Of a DNA stretch of 58,248 nt, positions 43,017 through 51,341 are shown in pieces; within the stretch, counting starts at the first letter, position 1, and the number at the start of each line of letters is the position of its first letter. Origin of the DNA: Sulfurovum sp. (lineage in GTDB: Bacteria; Campylobacterota; Campylobacteria; Campylobacterales; Sulfurovaceae); contig JALUYL010000048.1 of assembly GCA_027012955.1 (NCBI GenBank), positions 1 through 58,248 of the forward strand, given 5' to 3'. The notes below the pieces were generated by a model. The model worked only from the letters and a program-made list of their open reading frames with translations, was not told the DNA's origin and searched no databases. A program made the translations under genes and the position numbers.

Positions 43017-43853
43017 ATGAAAAAAATGATTACAACATCTGTAGCAGTGGCTGCATTATTGACAGGCGCGTATGCTGAGACTGCACCAGTGGCACAGACT
43101 AAAGAGGTAGCTAAAACAGTAGAAAAATCAAGCTCTGATTTTGATATGAACTCTATGGTAAAAGACATGAAAGATACAATGATTAGCATGAGTAAAGATG
43201 CTAAAGACACACTTACAGGTCTTAAAGATGGTGCAGTTGAAACAACTAAATCAGCTGAGAGAACTGTGACTACAGTAAGTAAAAATGGTAAAGACACAAC
43301 AGTAAAAGTATCTGACGATATCAAAACTGTAGAAGTAGCAAATGCAACTGACTCTAGAGACACTGTGGTTTCTGTATCTACAGATACTAAAGATGCTATG
43401 GCAAACACAACAAAAGACCTTAAAGATTCTGCAACTATCGCTTCTAAAGAGATGAAAGATTCTGCTTTGGCTGTATCTGCTGATGCAAGTACTTCTGTAA
43501 AAACAGTATCTAATGACATAACAGCTTCTGTAAAACATGTTTCTGCAGATGTAAACAATACAATGAGTACAGTGTCAAACGACTCTGCATCTTCAGTGAA
43601 AACAGTATCTAACGACTCTGCATCTTCAGTAAAATCTGTATCTAACAACTCTTCAGAGTCTGTAAAAACAGTTGCTACAAATGCTAACGACAGTGTAAAA
43701 ACAGCTTCAAATGACACAAGTGCTTCAGTAAAATCAGTAAACGACAATGCTTCTGTATCTGTTAAATCTGTATCTACCAGTGCTTCTGACTCAGTTAAAT
43801 CTGTTTCAACAAATGCAAATGATGCAACAAAAACAGTTTCAAAAGACATCTAA
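43017..43853 (+). CDS. Secreted repetitive amphipathic-helix protein (11-mer repeats)
   Basis: 278 aa from ATG 43017; the track start at 42975 lacks a ribosome site. A signal peptide (MITTSVAVAALLTGAYA) precedes a body made of degenerate 11-residue repeats of the type SVKTVSNDSAS, from about residue 110 to the end, with an earlier KDAKDTLTGLKDG set. Such 11-mers form long amphipathic helices as in apolipoprotein-like and LEA proteins. It contains almost no aromatics and no Cys. Role unknown: periplasmic stress protection, surface or lipid binding are possible. The regular codons leave the opposite strand open too. Confidence 0.8.
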   Translation: MKKMITTSVAVAALLTGAYAETAPVAQTKEVAKTVEKSSSDFDMNSMVKDMKDTMISMSKDAKDTLTGLKDGAVETTKSAERTVTTVSKNGKDTTVKVSDDIKTVEVANATDSRDTVVSVSTDTKDAMANTTKDLKDSATIASKEMKDSALAVSADASTSVKTVSNDITASVKHVSADVNNTMSTVSNDSASSVKTVSNDSASSVKSVSNNSSESVKTVATNANDSVKTASNDTSASVKSVNDNASVSVKSVSTSASDSVKSVSTNANDATKTVSKDI

Positions 43854-43859
43854 GTTTGA

Positions 43860-43883
43860 CAAACAACTCTTTTGAGTTGTTTG
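43860..43883 (+). terminator. Terminator after the repeat protein
   Basis: CAAACAACTC-TTTT-GAGTTGTTTG perfect 10-bp stem followed by CATTTTAACC. Confidence 0.75.
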
Positions 43884-44014
43884 CATTTTAACCACTCCAC
43901 TTTTTTCCTCTTACTTCTTCTTCATTTTTATAATTTTAATACACATCATTAGCTATAATAAAACACTAAAGGGCACCTCATTATTAGAAGTACCCTAAAT
44001 CCTATGAGGTAAAC

Positions 44015-45463
44015 ATGTTTAAAATTTTTAGCAACACATCAGATATCGCAGAAGCGAAAATATTTTTTGGATCAAATGAAGAGATAAAAGAGAAACTAGA
44101 CGCACGTAAAAGCCCTTTTGACAACAGTGTGGTGAGTACAGCACCTGTGTGTGATGAAGATGATACTATTATGGCACTTCATATCGCACAACGTGCGGCA
44201 AAAGAAGCAGGAAAATCTCCTCTTTCGCAACGTATTTTATGGCTTGAAGATGTAGCCAAAAGACTTGCCGAAGAGAAAGAAGCTTTTGCGATGATGCTCG
44301 CACGAGAAGTTGCCAAGCCTGTAGCCTTTGGACGCATAGAAGTGGAGCGCTGTGTGGAGACCATACGTGTGACTGCGATGGAACTGGCAAACCTTCATGG
44401 AGAGACTATTCCCACAGATATTATGCCAAGTGGCAAAAAGACATTGGCATACTATAGACGTGAACCTGTAGGAGTGGTAGCGTGTATTACCCCTTTTAAT
44501 TTTCCTCTTAATCTTATAGCCCATAAGATAGCACCAGCACTAGGTGCAGGAAATGCTGTGGTACTTAAACCCACACCTGAAGCACCGATGGTAGCCTATA
44601 TGTTTGCAAAACTTTTTGTGGACTCTGAGTATGCTATAACTGATGCCCTCTCTGTCGTGTATGGTGATGCTGAAGTGGGTTCTACTTTGGTGACATCTGA
44701 CATCCCTAGAGTCATTTCATTTACAGGGTCTGTACCTGTAGGAAACATCATTACAAAACAAGCAGGTATCAAAAAAGTGAGCTTGGAACTTGGTGGTAAT
44801 GCTGCAAGTTACATCGACAAAAGTGCAGACTTAGCAGTCGCTGCCAAACGCTGTGCATTTGGCGCATTTTATAACTCTGGACAAGTATGTATCTCTTTAC
44901 AGCGTATCTATGTAAATGAAGAGGTGTATGAAGTATTTGCAGAACATGTGGCAAGAGAAACGAACTTGTTAAAAGTGGGGTCACCTTATGAAGAAGATAC
45001 ATTTATGGGCCCACTCATCGATGAAGCCTCTAAAAGCAGAGCTAAAACTTGGATAGCCTCAGCACAAAATGAAGGTGCGAAGGTGATAGCTGGGGGGACA
45101 GAAATAGATGGCATCTTTGCTCCTACCGTGATGGCAGATGTTACAGATGAGATGAAAATCATTTGTGAAGAAGTCTTTGCGCCTATCGTCTCTTTGGTAA
45201 GTGTGCCAAGTTATGAGGTAGCCATAGAAAAGATGAATAACTCACCCTATGGGTTACAATTTTCCATCTTTACCAATGACTTACGTATGACACAGGCATT
45301 TATAGACGATGCACAGTGTGGGGGTGTTGTGATAAATGACATTCCTACCTTACGCTTTGATGTACAACCCTATGGAGGTACCAAGCTTTCTGGAGTAGGG
45401 CGTGAAGGACCAAAATGGGCACTGGAAGAGTTTACAGAAGTAAAATCAGTAGTTATTTGTTAA
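44015..45463 (+). CDS. NAD(P)-dependent aldehyde dehydrogenase
   Basis: 482 aa. TPFNFPLNLIAHKIAPALGAGNAVVLKP (cofactor-binding), FTGSVPVGNII, the general-base Glu in LELGGNAAS, the nucleophilic Cys in FYNSGQVCISLQR, and EEVFAPIVSL are all present. It oxidises an aldehyde to the acid; close relatives act on lactaldehyde, succinate semialdehyde or glyceraldehyde-3-phosphate, and no substrate can be fixed. It has its own unit between two unrelated genes. TGAGGTAAAC precedes the ATG. Confidence 0.9.
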   Translation: MFKIFSNTSDIAEAKIFFGSNEEIKEKLDARKSPFDNSVVSTAPVCDEDDTIMALHIAQRAAKEAGKSPLSQRILWLEDVAKRLAEEKEAFAMMLAREVAKPVAFGRIEVERCVETIRVTAMELANLHGETIPTDIMPSGKKTLAYYRREPVGVVACITPFNFPLNLIAHKIAPALGAGNAVVLKPTPEAPMVAYMFAKLFVDSEYAITDALSVVYGDAEVGSTLVTSDIPRVISFTGSVPVGNIITKQAGIKKVSLELGGNAASYIDKSADLAVAAKRCAFGAFYNSGQVCISLQRIYVNEEVYEVFAEHVARETNLLKVGSPYEEDTFMGPLIDEASKSRAKTWIASAQNEGAKVIAGGTEIDGIFAPTVMADVTDEMKIICEEVFAPIVSLVSVPSYEVAIEKMNNSPYGLQFSIFTNDLRMTQAFIDDAQCGGVVINDIPTLRFDVQPYGGTKLSGVGREGPKWALEEFTEVKSVVIC

Positions 45464-45487
45464 TTTTATGTAGCTTTGCTATAGTGT

Positions 45488-45493
45488 TATAAT
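45488..45493 (+). promoter_or_regulatory. -10 before the DUF420 gene
   Basis: GTGTTATAATTATT contains TATAAT, 21 nt before the ATG at 45514. Confidence 0.4.
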
Positions 45494-45513
45494 TATTTTA
45501 TAGGGAGTCTTTC

Positions 45514-45993
45514 ATGGATTATATGTTTCAACCAGGTTTTTTAGGTACACGTGCGCCATTTTTTATGGATTTTGTAGTGATTATGGTAGCACTGCTACCT
45601 TTACTTGTAGCGATAGCTATCTCTTTTGCTAAAAAGAGAAACTATCGCGCACATGCTTTTGCTCAGACACTGTTGTATATTGTTGCGGTAGTTGTTGTAG
45701 GGTACTTTGAGTATGGTGTTCGTTTAGGTGGAGGATATGAGGGGTTTGTGCAAGGCTCTTCAGTTTCCCATAACTATGCATTGTATGTACTTATTTTTCA
45801 TATTGCAGTAGCTATCATCGGGTTTATTGTCTGGACACATACACTTCTCACGGCAAGAAAAGACAGTAAAAACCATACTTTACCAGGACTCTACTCAGCA
45901 GCACACAGAAAAGCAGGAAAACGAGCCTTTATGTGGATAGTAGCCACTGCTATCACGGGTATTTGGGTCTATATTTTACTCTTTATGGTGTGA
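45514..45993 (+). CDS. DUF420-type membrane protein
   Basis: 159 aa with four hydrophobic helices (FFMDFVVIMVALLPLLVAIAISF, AFAQTLLYIVAVVVVGYFEYGV, YALYVLIFHIAVAIIGFIVWTHTLL, AFMWIVATAITGIWVYILLFMV). Conserved His are in HAFAQ, SHNYALYVLIFHI, WTHTLL and AAHRKAGK, as in DUF420/CtaM-like proteins involved in cytochrome oxidase maturation or redox sensing. The TGATG overlap couples it to the DUF523 gene. Confidence 0.75.
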   Translation: MDYMFQPGFLGTRAPFFMDFVVIMVALLPLLVAIAISFAKKRNYRAHAFAQTLLYIVAVVVVGYFEYGVRLGGGYEGFVQGSSVSHNYALYVLIFHIAVAIIGFIVWTHTLLTARKDSKNHTLPGLYSAAHRKAGKRAFMWIVATAITGIWVYILLFMV

Positions 45994-46436
45994 TGAAAAC
46001 GATTGCTATTTCTGCCTGTCTTTTAGGCGAAAAATGTCGTTATGATGCCAGTGACAATAAACAAGAAACGCTCATAACAAAACTCAAAGGACATACGCTC
46101 ATTCCTTTTTGTCCAGAAGACTTTGCTTTTGGTGCACCTCGACCTACGATGGATTTGATACAAACGAGCACAGGAGACAGAGCACTATCGAACACGATGG
46201 GTGAAGATTTGTCCTCCCCTGTGATAGACTATGCCAAAAACTTTTTTGATACACATCCAAACATTGACCTTGTGATAGGCAAAGATAGAAGTCCCTCGTG
46301 CGGAGTCTGCTCAGCGCGACTATATGATGTGAAAAAGACCCTGCTCTCCTCTTCTGAAGCTGGGCTCATGATGAAAGAAGCCATAAAAAGAAATATCCGA
46401 TGCATAGATGCAGAAGATTATGAGGATATAAAATGA
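45993..46436 (+). CDS. DUF523 family protein
   Basis: 147 aa using ATG 45993, which overlaps the previous stop (TGATG); the 45933 track start is within DUF420. The motif ISACLLGEKCRYDASDN at the N-terminus and IGKDRSPSCG are the family's conserved Cys sites. The function is unproven; the Cys pattern suggests a metal or FeS centre. ATGA overlap with the protease gene. Confidence 0.85.
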   Translation: MKTIAISACLLGEKCRYDASDNKQETLITKLKGHTLIPFCPEDFAFGAPRPTMDLIQTSTGDRALSNTMGEDLSSPVIDYAKNFFDTHPNIDLVIGKDRSPSCGVCSARLYDVKKTLLSSSEAGLMMKEAIKRNIRCIDAEDYEDIK

Positions 46437-47872
46437 AATTACTCTTTACTTTGGTGTTAAGTACACTATTTTTAACTGCCAATACACATTCTGAAGACAG
46501 TACTAAGCAAGCTATCGTCAAGATATACACTACCGCCCAAATACCAAACTATCAGGTTCCCTGGTCAAGTACCATGCAAAGCTACACAGGGTCTGGTGCC
46601 ATCATAGAAGGTGGGTATATCTTAACCAATGCCCATGTGGTTGCCAATCAAGCCTTTATCGAGGTACAACGTTACGGACAGAGAAAACGCTATATTGCCA
46701 AAGTCTATGCGGTATCACACCAAGCAGACTTGGCACTGCTTAAAGTGGAAGAGGAGGCATTCTTTAAAGGGGTGACCCCTTTAAGTTTTGGTTCTCTGCC
46801 TGAAGTAGAACAGAAGATTGTTGTCTATGGTTACCCTATGGGAGGTTCTACACTCTCTGCGACAATTGGTGTGGTTTCACGTGTGGAGCATCATGTCTAT
46901 GCACACAGTGGTGAGTCTTTTTTAGCTGTGCAGGTAGATGCTGCAGTAAACCCAGGAAACTCTGGTGGTCCAGCACTCTCTCATGGTAAGATAGTTGGTG
47001 TGGTGATGCAGGTCATTACCAAGTCTCAAAACATTGGTTACTTGGTACCTGTGAGTATGGTCAAACATTTTATAGACGATATGAAAGACGGAAAGTATGA
47101 CGGTATGGCAGACATCGGTCTTGGTACGCAAAAACTGGAAAACCCAGCCATAAGAAGCTACTATGGACTGGACGATAACATCTCAGGAAAACTCATCAAT
47201 AAAGTGGTACATAACTCAACGCTTAATGGCATACTTAAAGAAGGTGACATTCTTACAGCTGTAGATGGACACAACATAGAAGACGATGGTACAGTAGAAT
47301 TTAGACAGCATGAGTATACGTACTTTCATTATTTTATAGATGCGTATCAAATGGGTCAGAGTGTTGGACTTGATATTATACGAGATAAGAAGGCTATGCA
47401 TGTAGAGGCACTTCTTAAGAATACAGCAGATGATATGTACTTGGTAAAAACCACACGCTATGACACGATGCCTACCTATTTTATATTGGGTGGATACATA
47501 TTTTCTCCATTGACCAGAAACCTCATACTCTCTACAAACAGAAATCGTCTAAAACTCTCTTACTTGGCATCGAAATGGCAAGAAGAAGACAAGAGTGAAG
47601 TGGTTGTGTTGCTTAAGGTGTTGGCTTCAGATATGAGCAGAGGTGACAACGACTTTGGTATGTGGCCTATCGATAAAGTCAATGGACAAACATTCAAAAA
47701 CTTTAAAGAGTTTTATGAAAAGGTCAATGCTGTTACCGATAAGTACTTGGTTCTTGAAGATAAAGATGGGGTGAAAGTGATAATAGACCGCCAAGAGGCA
47801 AAAGCCAAGCAGCGTAACATTCTTAAAAAGTACAACATTGAGTTTGATAAATCTATCGATTTAAGACCGTAG
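46433..47872 (+). CDS. DegP/HtrA-like periplasmic serine protease with divergent PDZ part
   Basis: 479 aa with a signal peptide (LLFTLVLSTLFLTANTHS). The catalytic triad is visible: His in LTNAHVVANQ, Asp in QADLALLKV and Ser in NPGNSGGPAL. After residue ~200 come two PDZ-like portions (LINKVVHNSTLNGILKEGDILTAVDGHNIED and INKVNGQTFKNF). It resembles the plant-type Deg9/bacterial subfamily more than classical DegP. Envelope protein quality control is likely. It is the third gene of the DUF420-DUF523-protease set joined by overlaps. Confidence 0.85.
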   Translation: MKLLFTLVLSTLFLTANTHSEDSTKQAIVKIYTTAQIPNYQVPWSSTMQSYTGSGAIIEGGYILTNAHVVANQAFIEVQRYGQRKRYIAKVYAVSHQADLALLKVEEEAFFKGVTPLSFGSLPEVEQKIVVYGYPMGGSTLSATIGVVSRVEHHVYAHSGESFLAVQVDAAVNPGNSGGPALSHGKIVGVVMQVITKSQNIGYLVPVSMVKHFIDDMKDGKYDGMADIGLGTQKLENPAIRSYYGLDDNISGKLINKVVHNSTLNGILKEGDILTAVDGHNIEDDGTVEFRQHEYTYFHYFIDAYQMGQSVGLDIIRDKKAMHVEALLKNTADDMYLVKTTRYDTMPTYFILGGYIFSPLTRNLILSTNRNRLKLSYLASKWQEEDKSEVVVLLKVLASDMSRGDNDFGMWPIDKVNGQTFKNFKEFYEKVNAVTDKYLVLEDKDGVKVIIDRQEAKAKQRNILKKYNIEFDKSIDLRP

Positions 47873-47893
47873 GGGTGCCCCTTGTGGGTACCC
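47869..47893. terminator. GC-rich palindrome between convergent genes
   Basis: GTAGGGGTGCCCC-TTGT-GGGTACCC region forms a stem at the end of the protease gene, facing the minus-strand 71-aa ORF. It begins with GTAGGG, as the palindromic family does, and may serve as a shared terminator. Confidence 0.45.
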
Positions 47894-47894
47894 G

Positions 47895-48110
47895 TTATTC
47901 ATACGTCTTAAACTGTTCCAACCACGCTTTGTCTTCTTCACTCAGTGTGCCCACACGTTCAAGTAGTTTTGCTTTGGTATTGATGAGATCTTCTACCGAT
48001 AAATATGCTAAAAGTGCAGGATTGATAGTAGACTCTTCTCTACCATACGCGATAAGTTTTTCTATATCTGCAAGTAATTTTTCTTTGTTTTGTTCATTTT
48101 CTATATTCAT
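47895..48110 (-). CDS. Small helical protein of unknown function
   Basis: 71 aa, charged and helical: NIENEQNKEKLLADIEKLIAYGREE then LLAYLSVEDLINTKAKLLERVG and ending LSEEDKAWLEQF. No Cys, no membrane segment. No family recognised. It is convergent with the protease gene. The start is followed upstream by a long hairpin element at 48142. Confidence 0.55.
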   Translation of the reverse strand: MNIENEQNKEKLLADIEKLIAYGREESTINPALLAYLSVEDLINTKAKLLERVGTLSEEDKAWLEQFKTYE

Positions 48111-48141
48111 TCTGTTATACTATCAGAAATAAATAAAATGA

Positions 48142-48213
48142 TTGGAAGTGGAGAGTTTACTCCCACCTTTATATAACAGATTAATTCAGTGGGACTAAAG
48201 TCGCCACTTCCAA
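48142..48213. repeat. 72-nt palindrome with 25-nt arms
   Basis: The arms TTGGAAGTGGAGAGTTTACTCCCAC and GTGGGA...CCACTTCCAA are complementary at 22 of 25 positions, separated by 22 nt. The right arm contains ACTAAAGTCGCCACTTCC, a form that looks REP-like. It lies between divergent genes (71-aa ORF and the peroxiredoxin) and ends 17 nt before the peroxiredoxin start, so it may affect both. Confidence 0.75.
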
Positions 48214-48230
48214 AACTATAAGGATTTACA

Positions 48231-48698
48231 ATGCTAGAAACAGGTGATGCAGTACCAGACTTTTGTCTGCCAAACCAAGATGAAGAAGAGATATGTCTAC
48301 GAGACATTAAAGGCAGATGGATAGTCCTTTACTTTTACCCAAAAGACAACACCCCCGGATGCACCACGGAAGCCTGTGATTTTACCGAAGCACTACCAAA
48401 CTTTGAAGCGCTTGATGCCATCGTCCTTGGCGTAAGTCCAGACTCTCCTAAAAAACACAGAAACTTCATAGAGAAAAAAGATCTCAAAATCACACTACTC
48501 GCAGATGAAGACAAAGACCTATGTAACACTTTTGGCATTTGGCAACTTAAAAAGTTTATGGGGAAAGAATACATGGGTGTAGTGCGTTCAACATTTATTA
48601 TCAACCCAGAGGGCAAAATAGCTGCTGCTTGGGATAAGGTGAGAGTTAAAAATCATGTGGATGAGGTGAAAGAAAGATTGGAAGAGTTACAAGCCTAA
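48231..48698 (+). CDS. bcp: Bcp/PrxQ-type thioredoxin-dependent peroxiredoxin
   Basis: 155 aa. DNTPGCTTEACDF contains the peroxidatic Cys (CTTEAC, with the resolving Cys five residues later, as in the typical BCP/PrxQ). VLGVSPDSPKKHRNF and VVRSTFIINPEG follow as in the family. It reduces peroxides using thioredoxin. An ATAAGGATTTACA site precedes the ATG. The 72-nt palindrome lies just upstream. Confidence 0.94.
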   Translation: MLETGDAVPDFCLPNQDEEEICLRDIKGRWIVLYFYPKDNTPGCTTEACDFTEALPNFEALDAIVLGVSPDSPKKHRNFIEKKDLKITLLADEDKDLCNTFGIWQLKKFMGKEYMGVVRSTFIINPEGKIAAAWDKVRVKNHVDEVKERLEELQA

Positions 48699-48703
48699 AA
48701 TGA

Positions 48704-48727
48704 AGGTGTTGTAACTTTTCAACACCT
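48704..48727 (+). terminator. Stem-loop after bcp
   Basis: AGGTGTTG-TAACTTTT-CAACACCT, an 8-bp stem. An A-run and CCCCTTTT follow, so termination is plausible in both directions. Confidence 0.6.
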
Positions 48728-48766
48728 AAAAAATCCCCTTTTATAAAATCTTAAAAAACATTTCGG

Positions 48767-49086
48767 TATAATCGCGTTCCTTATTCTTTTGTGAATAATG
48801 GAAAATACACATGTAGTTATTCCTTGCACGGTTGTGTGATACTTCTTTTAGTATGAACATTGAGGACTACAGCGGATTAAACCTAGTGATGAAGCATTGC
48901 TTCTAACACAGCCTAAGTTATGTTCTATGGATTTATAAAATCTATAATAGATGACTTAGGCTGCAATAAATAGAATACGACTGGTCGTATGAGCCAACTG
49001 CTGAAGTTGTCTCAGCGACAGCGTAGCTTTGTTTGGCTTTGCCAAAAAAACGTTCTATTAAATAGCATATATGTCAAGGAGACAAA
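48767..49086 (+). promoter_or_regulatory. rpsB promoter and long structured leader
   Basis: The gene-free stretch 48699-49086 holds the bcp terminator, TATAAT at 48767-48772 and a leader of ~308 nt. Within it are a small TTATTC...GAATAA stem, a GTAGT...ACTAC pairing, and a strong hairpin 48909-48963 (CAGCCTAAGT with ACTTAGGCTG). The R2 repeat at 48978 ends it. S2 leaders are autoregulated in several bacteria, but this one does not match a motif I know. Confidence 0.45.
48978..49053 (+). repeat. CGACNNGTCG repeat, copy R2 (rpsB leader)
   Basis: Starts CGACTGGTCGTATGAGCC, then AACTGCTGAAGTTG and CTCAGCGACAGCGTAG, ends in TTTGTTTGGC-TTT-GCCAAAAAAA. It is intergenic here, in contrast to R1 at 24861. 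Both copies end shortly before a start codon. Confidence 0.75.
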
Positions 49087-50139
49087 ATGGTAACAATGAA
49101 AGACCTATTGGAGTGTGGAGTACACTTCGGACACCAAACTAGAAGATGGAATCCAAAAATGAAAAAATTCATTTTCGGTGCAAGAAAAAACATCTATATT
49201 ATCGACCTTCAAAAAACACTTAGATACTTCAAATATACTTACAATGTAGTAAGAGACGCAGCAGCTGAAGGGCAAACTGTACTTTTCGTAGGAACTAAAA
49301 AACAAGCACGTCAAGCAGTAAAAGAGCACGCTGAGAGATGTGGTATGCCTTACGTTGCTACAAGATGGTTAGGTGGAATGTTAACAAACTACCCAACAAT
49401 GAAAAAATCTATCAGAAAACTTGAAATCATCGAGCAAATGGAAGAAAATGGTCAACTTGAGATGTTGACTAAAAAAGAAGCATTGATGCTTTTAAGAAAA
49501 AAAGAGAAACTCTCTTCATACCTTGAAGGTTTCAGACACATGAAAAAACTCCCAGAGTTGATGTTTGTTATCGATGCTGTTAAAGAACACATCGCAGTAA
49601 AAGAAGCAAAAAGAATGGGAATGAAAGTTGTTGCACCACTTGACACTAACTGTGACCCAGATGTTATCGATTACCCAATCCCAGGAAACGATGATGCTAT
49701 CCGTTCAATCAACCTTTTCTGTAAAGAAATGGCTGAAGCAATCATCGAAGGTAAAGCAGCATACGCTGAAGCTAACGGCGATGTAGCTGACGAAGTACCT
49801 GCAGGTGAAATCGAAGAAGTTATGGCAGAAGCAGCAGCTGAAGAAGCGGCAGCGCCAGCAACTGAAACTGAAGTAGCTAAACTTGTAGAAGAAAAAGCAG
49901 CTCCTAAAGCAGCTAAAGAAGCAACAAAAACAGCATCAGATAAAACAGGTGATGATCTTACTAAAATCGTTGGTGTTGGTAAAGTATACCAAGGAAAACT
50001 CAATGACGAAGGTTTCTACACATTTGACGATGTAGCAAACATGACAGAAGCACAGATTCAAGTTATGGAAGACAAATACTCTTTCAAAGGCGACTTTAAA
50101 GACGCTGTAGCATCTGCAAAAGAATTGGCAAAGGCGTAA
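49087..50139 (+). CDS. rpsB: 30S ribosomal protein S2 with C-terminal helix-hairpin-helix extension
   Basis: 350 aa against the usual 230-265. Residues 1-230 are S2: [70 protein letters not shown]. An Ala/Glu-rich linker ([18 protein letters not shown]) leads to a C-terminal domain, [37 protein letters not shown], with the [12 protein letters not shown] helix-hairpin-helix pattern. The extension is unusual; its role (nucleic-acid contact, assembly) is unknown. The gene pairs with tsf 2 nt downstream. Confidence 0.96.
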   Translation: MVTMKDLLECGVHFGHQTRRWNPKMKKFIFGARKNIYIIDLQKTLRYFKYTYNVVRDAAAEGQTVLFVGTKKQARQAVKEHAERCGMPYVATRWLGGMLTNYPTMKKSIRKLEIIEQMEENGQLEMLTKKEALMLLRKKEKLSSYLEGFRHMKKLPELMFVIDAVKEHIAVKEAKRMGMKVVAPLDTNCDPDVIDYPIPGNDDAIRSINLFCKEMAEAIIEGKAAYAEANGDVADEVPAGEIEEVMAEAAAEEAAAPATETEVAKLVEEKAAPKAAKEATKTASDKTGDDLTKIVGVGKVYQGKLNDEGFYTFDDVANMTEAQIQVMEDKYSFKGDFKDAVASAKELAKA

Positions 50140-50141
50140 TC

Positions 50142-51194
50142 ATGGCAAACTTCGGACCTAAAGACATTAAAAAACTCAGAGAGATGACTGATGCTGGAAT
50201 GATGGATTGTAAAAAAGCACTTGCTGAGTCTGATGGAGACATGGACAAAGCAGTGGCTTGGTTACGTGACAAAGGTATGGGTGCTGCAGCTAAAAAAGCT
50301 GGTAAAGTAGCCGCTGAAGGCGCTATCGGTATAAAAGTTGAAGGGTTAAAAGCTGTGATTGTTGAGATTAACTCTCAAACAGACTTTGTTGCTCAAAACG
50401 ACAAATTTGTAGCACTTATGTCAGATGTTGTAAACCATGCATTTGACAATAGTCTTGCAGATGCAGAAGCTATCAATGCATCTACTATTAATGGTGAGCC
50501 ATTTGCAGAGTACCTTTCTCAGCAAGTAGCAACTATCGGTGAAAAACTTGTGGTTAGACGTTCTGCACTTATCGATGCAGATGACAACACAGCTGTAAAC
50601 GGTTATGTTCACTCTAACAAGCAAAATGGTGTTATCATCGAAGCTAAATGTGAATCTGCAGAAGTTGCTGAAGCGATGACTCCAGTACTGAAAGAGATCG
50701 CAATGCATGCAGCGGCTATGAGTCCATCTACACTCTCTTACAAAGACTTTGATGCATCATATGTAGCAGAAGAGACTAAAGGTAGAATTGTTGCTATCGA
50801 AAAAGAGAATGAAGAGCTTGTAAGACTTGGTAAAACGCTTAAAAATGTACCAGAGTACATCTCTATGAGTCAACTGACTGACGCAGTTATGGCAGAAGTA
50901 GAAGTGGCACTTAAAGCTGAGCTTGCAGCTGAAGGTAAACCAGAAAAAATCTGGGACAGAATCCTTCCAGGTAAAATCGCAAGATTTATCTCTGACAACA
51001 CAACACTTGACCAAGAACAATGTCTTCTTGATCAAAAATTTGTAATGGATGACAGCAAAACAGTTGCTGAGTACATCGCAGAAAAATCAGCTGGTAAAGC
51101 TGAAATCACAAACTTCGTTAGACTAGAAGTGGGTGAAGGTATTGAAGTGGAAGAAGAAGATTTCGCAGCAGAAGTAGCCGCGCAAATGAACTAG
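50142..51194 (+). CDS. tsf: Elongation factor Ts
   Basis: 350 aa. MANFGPKDIKKLREMTDAGMMDCKKALAESDGDMDKAVAWLRDKG is the N-terminal UBA-like domain, and EINSQTDFVAQNDKFVAL the conserved TDFVA motif contacting EF-Tu. It exchanges GDP for GTP on EF-Tu. Follows rpsB by 2 nt, the universal gene pair. Length is slightly above average because of a second core insertion. Confidence 0.97.
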   Translation: MANFGPKDIKKLREMTDAGMMDCKKALAESDGDMDKAVAWLRDKGMGAAAKKAGKVAAEGAIGIKVEGLKAVIVEINSQTDFVAQNDKFVALMSDVVNHAFDNSLADAEAINASTINGEPFAEYLSQQVATIGEKLVVRRSALIDADDNTAVNGYVHSNKQNGVIIEAKCESAEVAEAMTPVLKEIAMHAAAMSPSTLSYKDFDASYVAEETKGRIVAIEKENEELVRLGKTLKNVPEYISMSQLTDAVMAEVEVALKAELAAEGKPEKIWDRILPGKIARFISDNTTLDQEQCLLDQKFVMDDSKTVAEYIAEKSAGKAEITNFVRLEVGEGIEVEEEDFAAEVAAQMN

Positions 51195-51223
51195 TTCTTC
51201 TATTTTACTGCATCTTTGAGGGA

Positions 51224-51258
51224 GTTTGTTCAGTCATGTACTGAACGTACACTCCTTC
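51224..51258 (+). terminator. Stem-loop after tsf
   Basis: GGAGTTTGTTCAGT-CATGT-ACTGAAC...ACTCC forms a long hairpin 30 nt after tsf. A U-tract is missing, so it may be another palindromic element. Confidence 0.5.
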
Positions 51259-51341
51259 ACAACAACGTTGATTCTGTGTGATGGCAATCACACACCCTAC
51301 ACAATTTGATTATACATTAAAATTGTATCTTTATAAAAGCT

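Noticed and set aside
42992-43849. 285-aa open frame on the minus strand opposite the repeat protein
   Set aside because: It mirrors the regular codon repeats of the plus-strand gene, has no ribosome site and its product is low-complexity. The plus frame has a signal peptide, start context and terminator.
43500-43853. Possible CRISPR-like periodicity
   Set aside because: The periodicity is of 33 nt codon repeats within an ORF, with no conserved palindromic repeat and no cas genes; it encodes 11-mer peptides.
48780-48965. tRNA or tmRNA in the rpsB leader
   Set aside because: No cloverleaf or T-loop (GTTCRA) pattern; only simple hairpins are visible.
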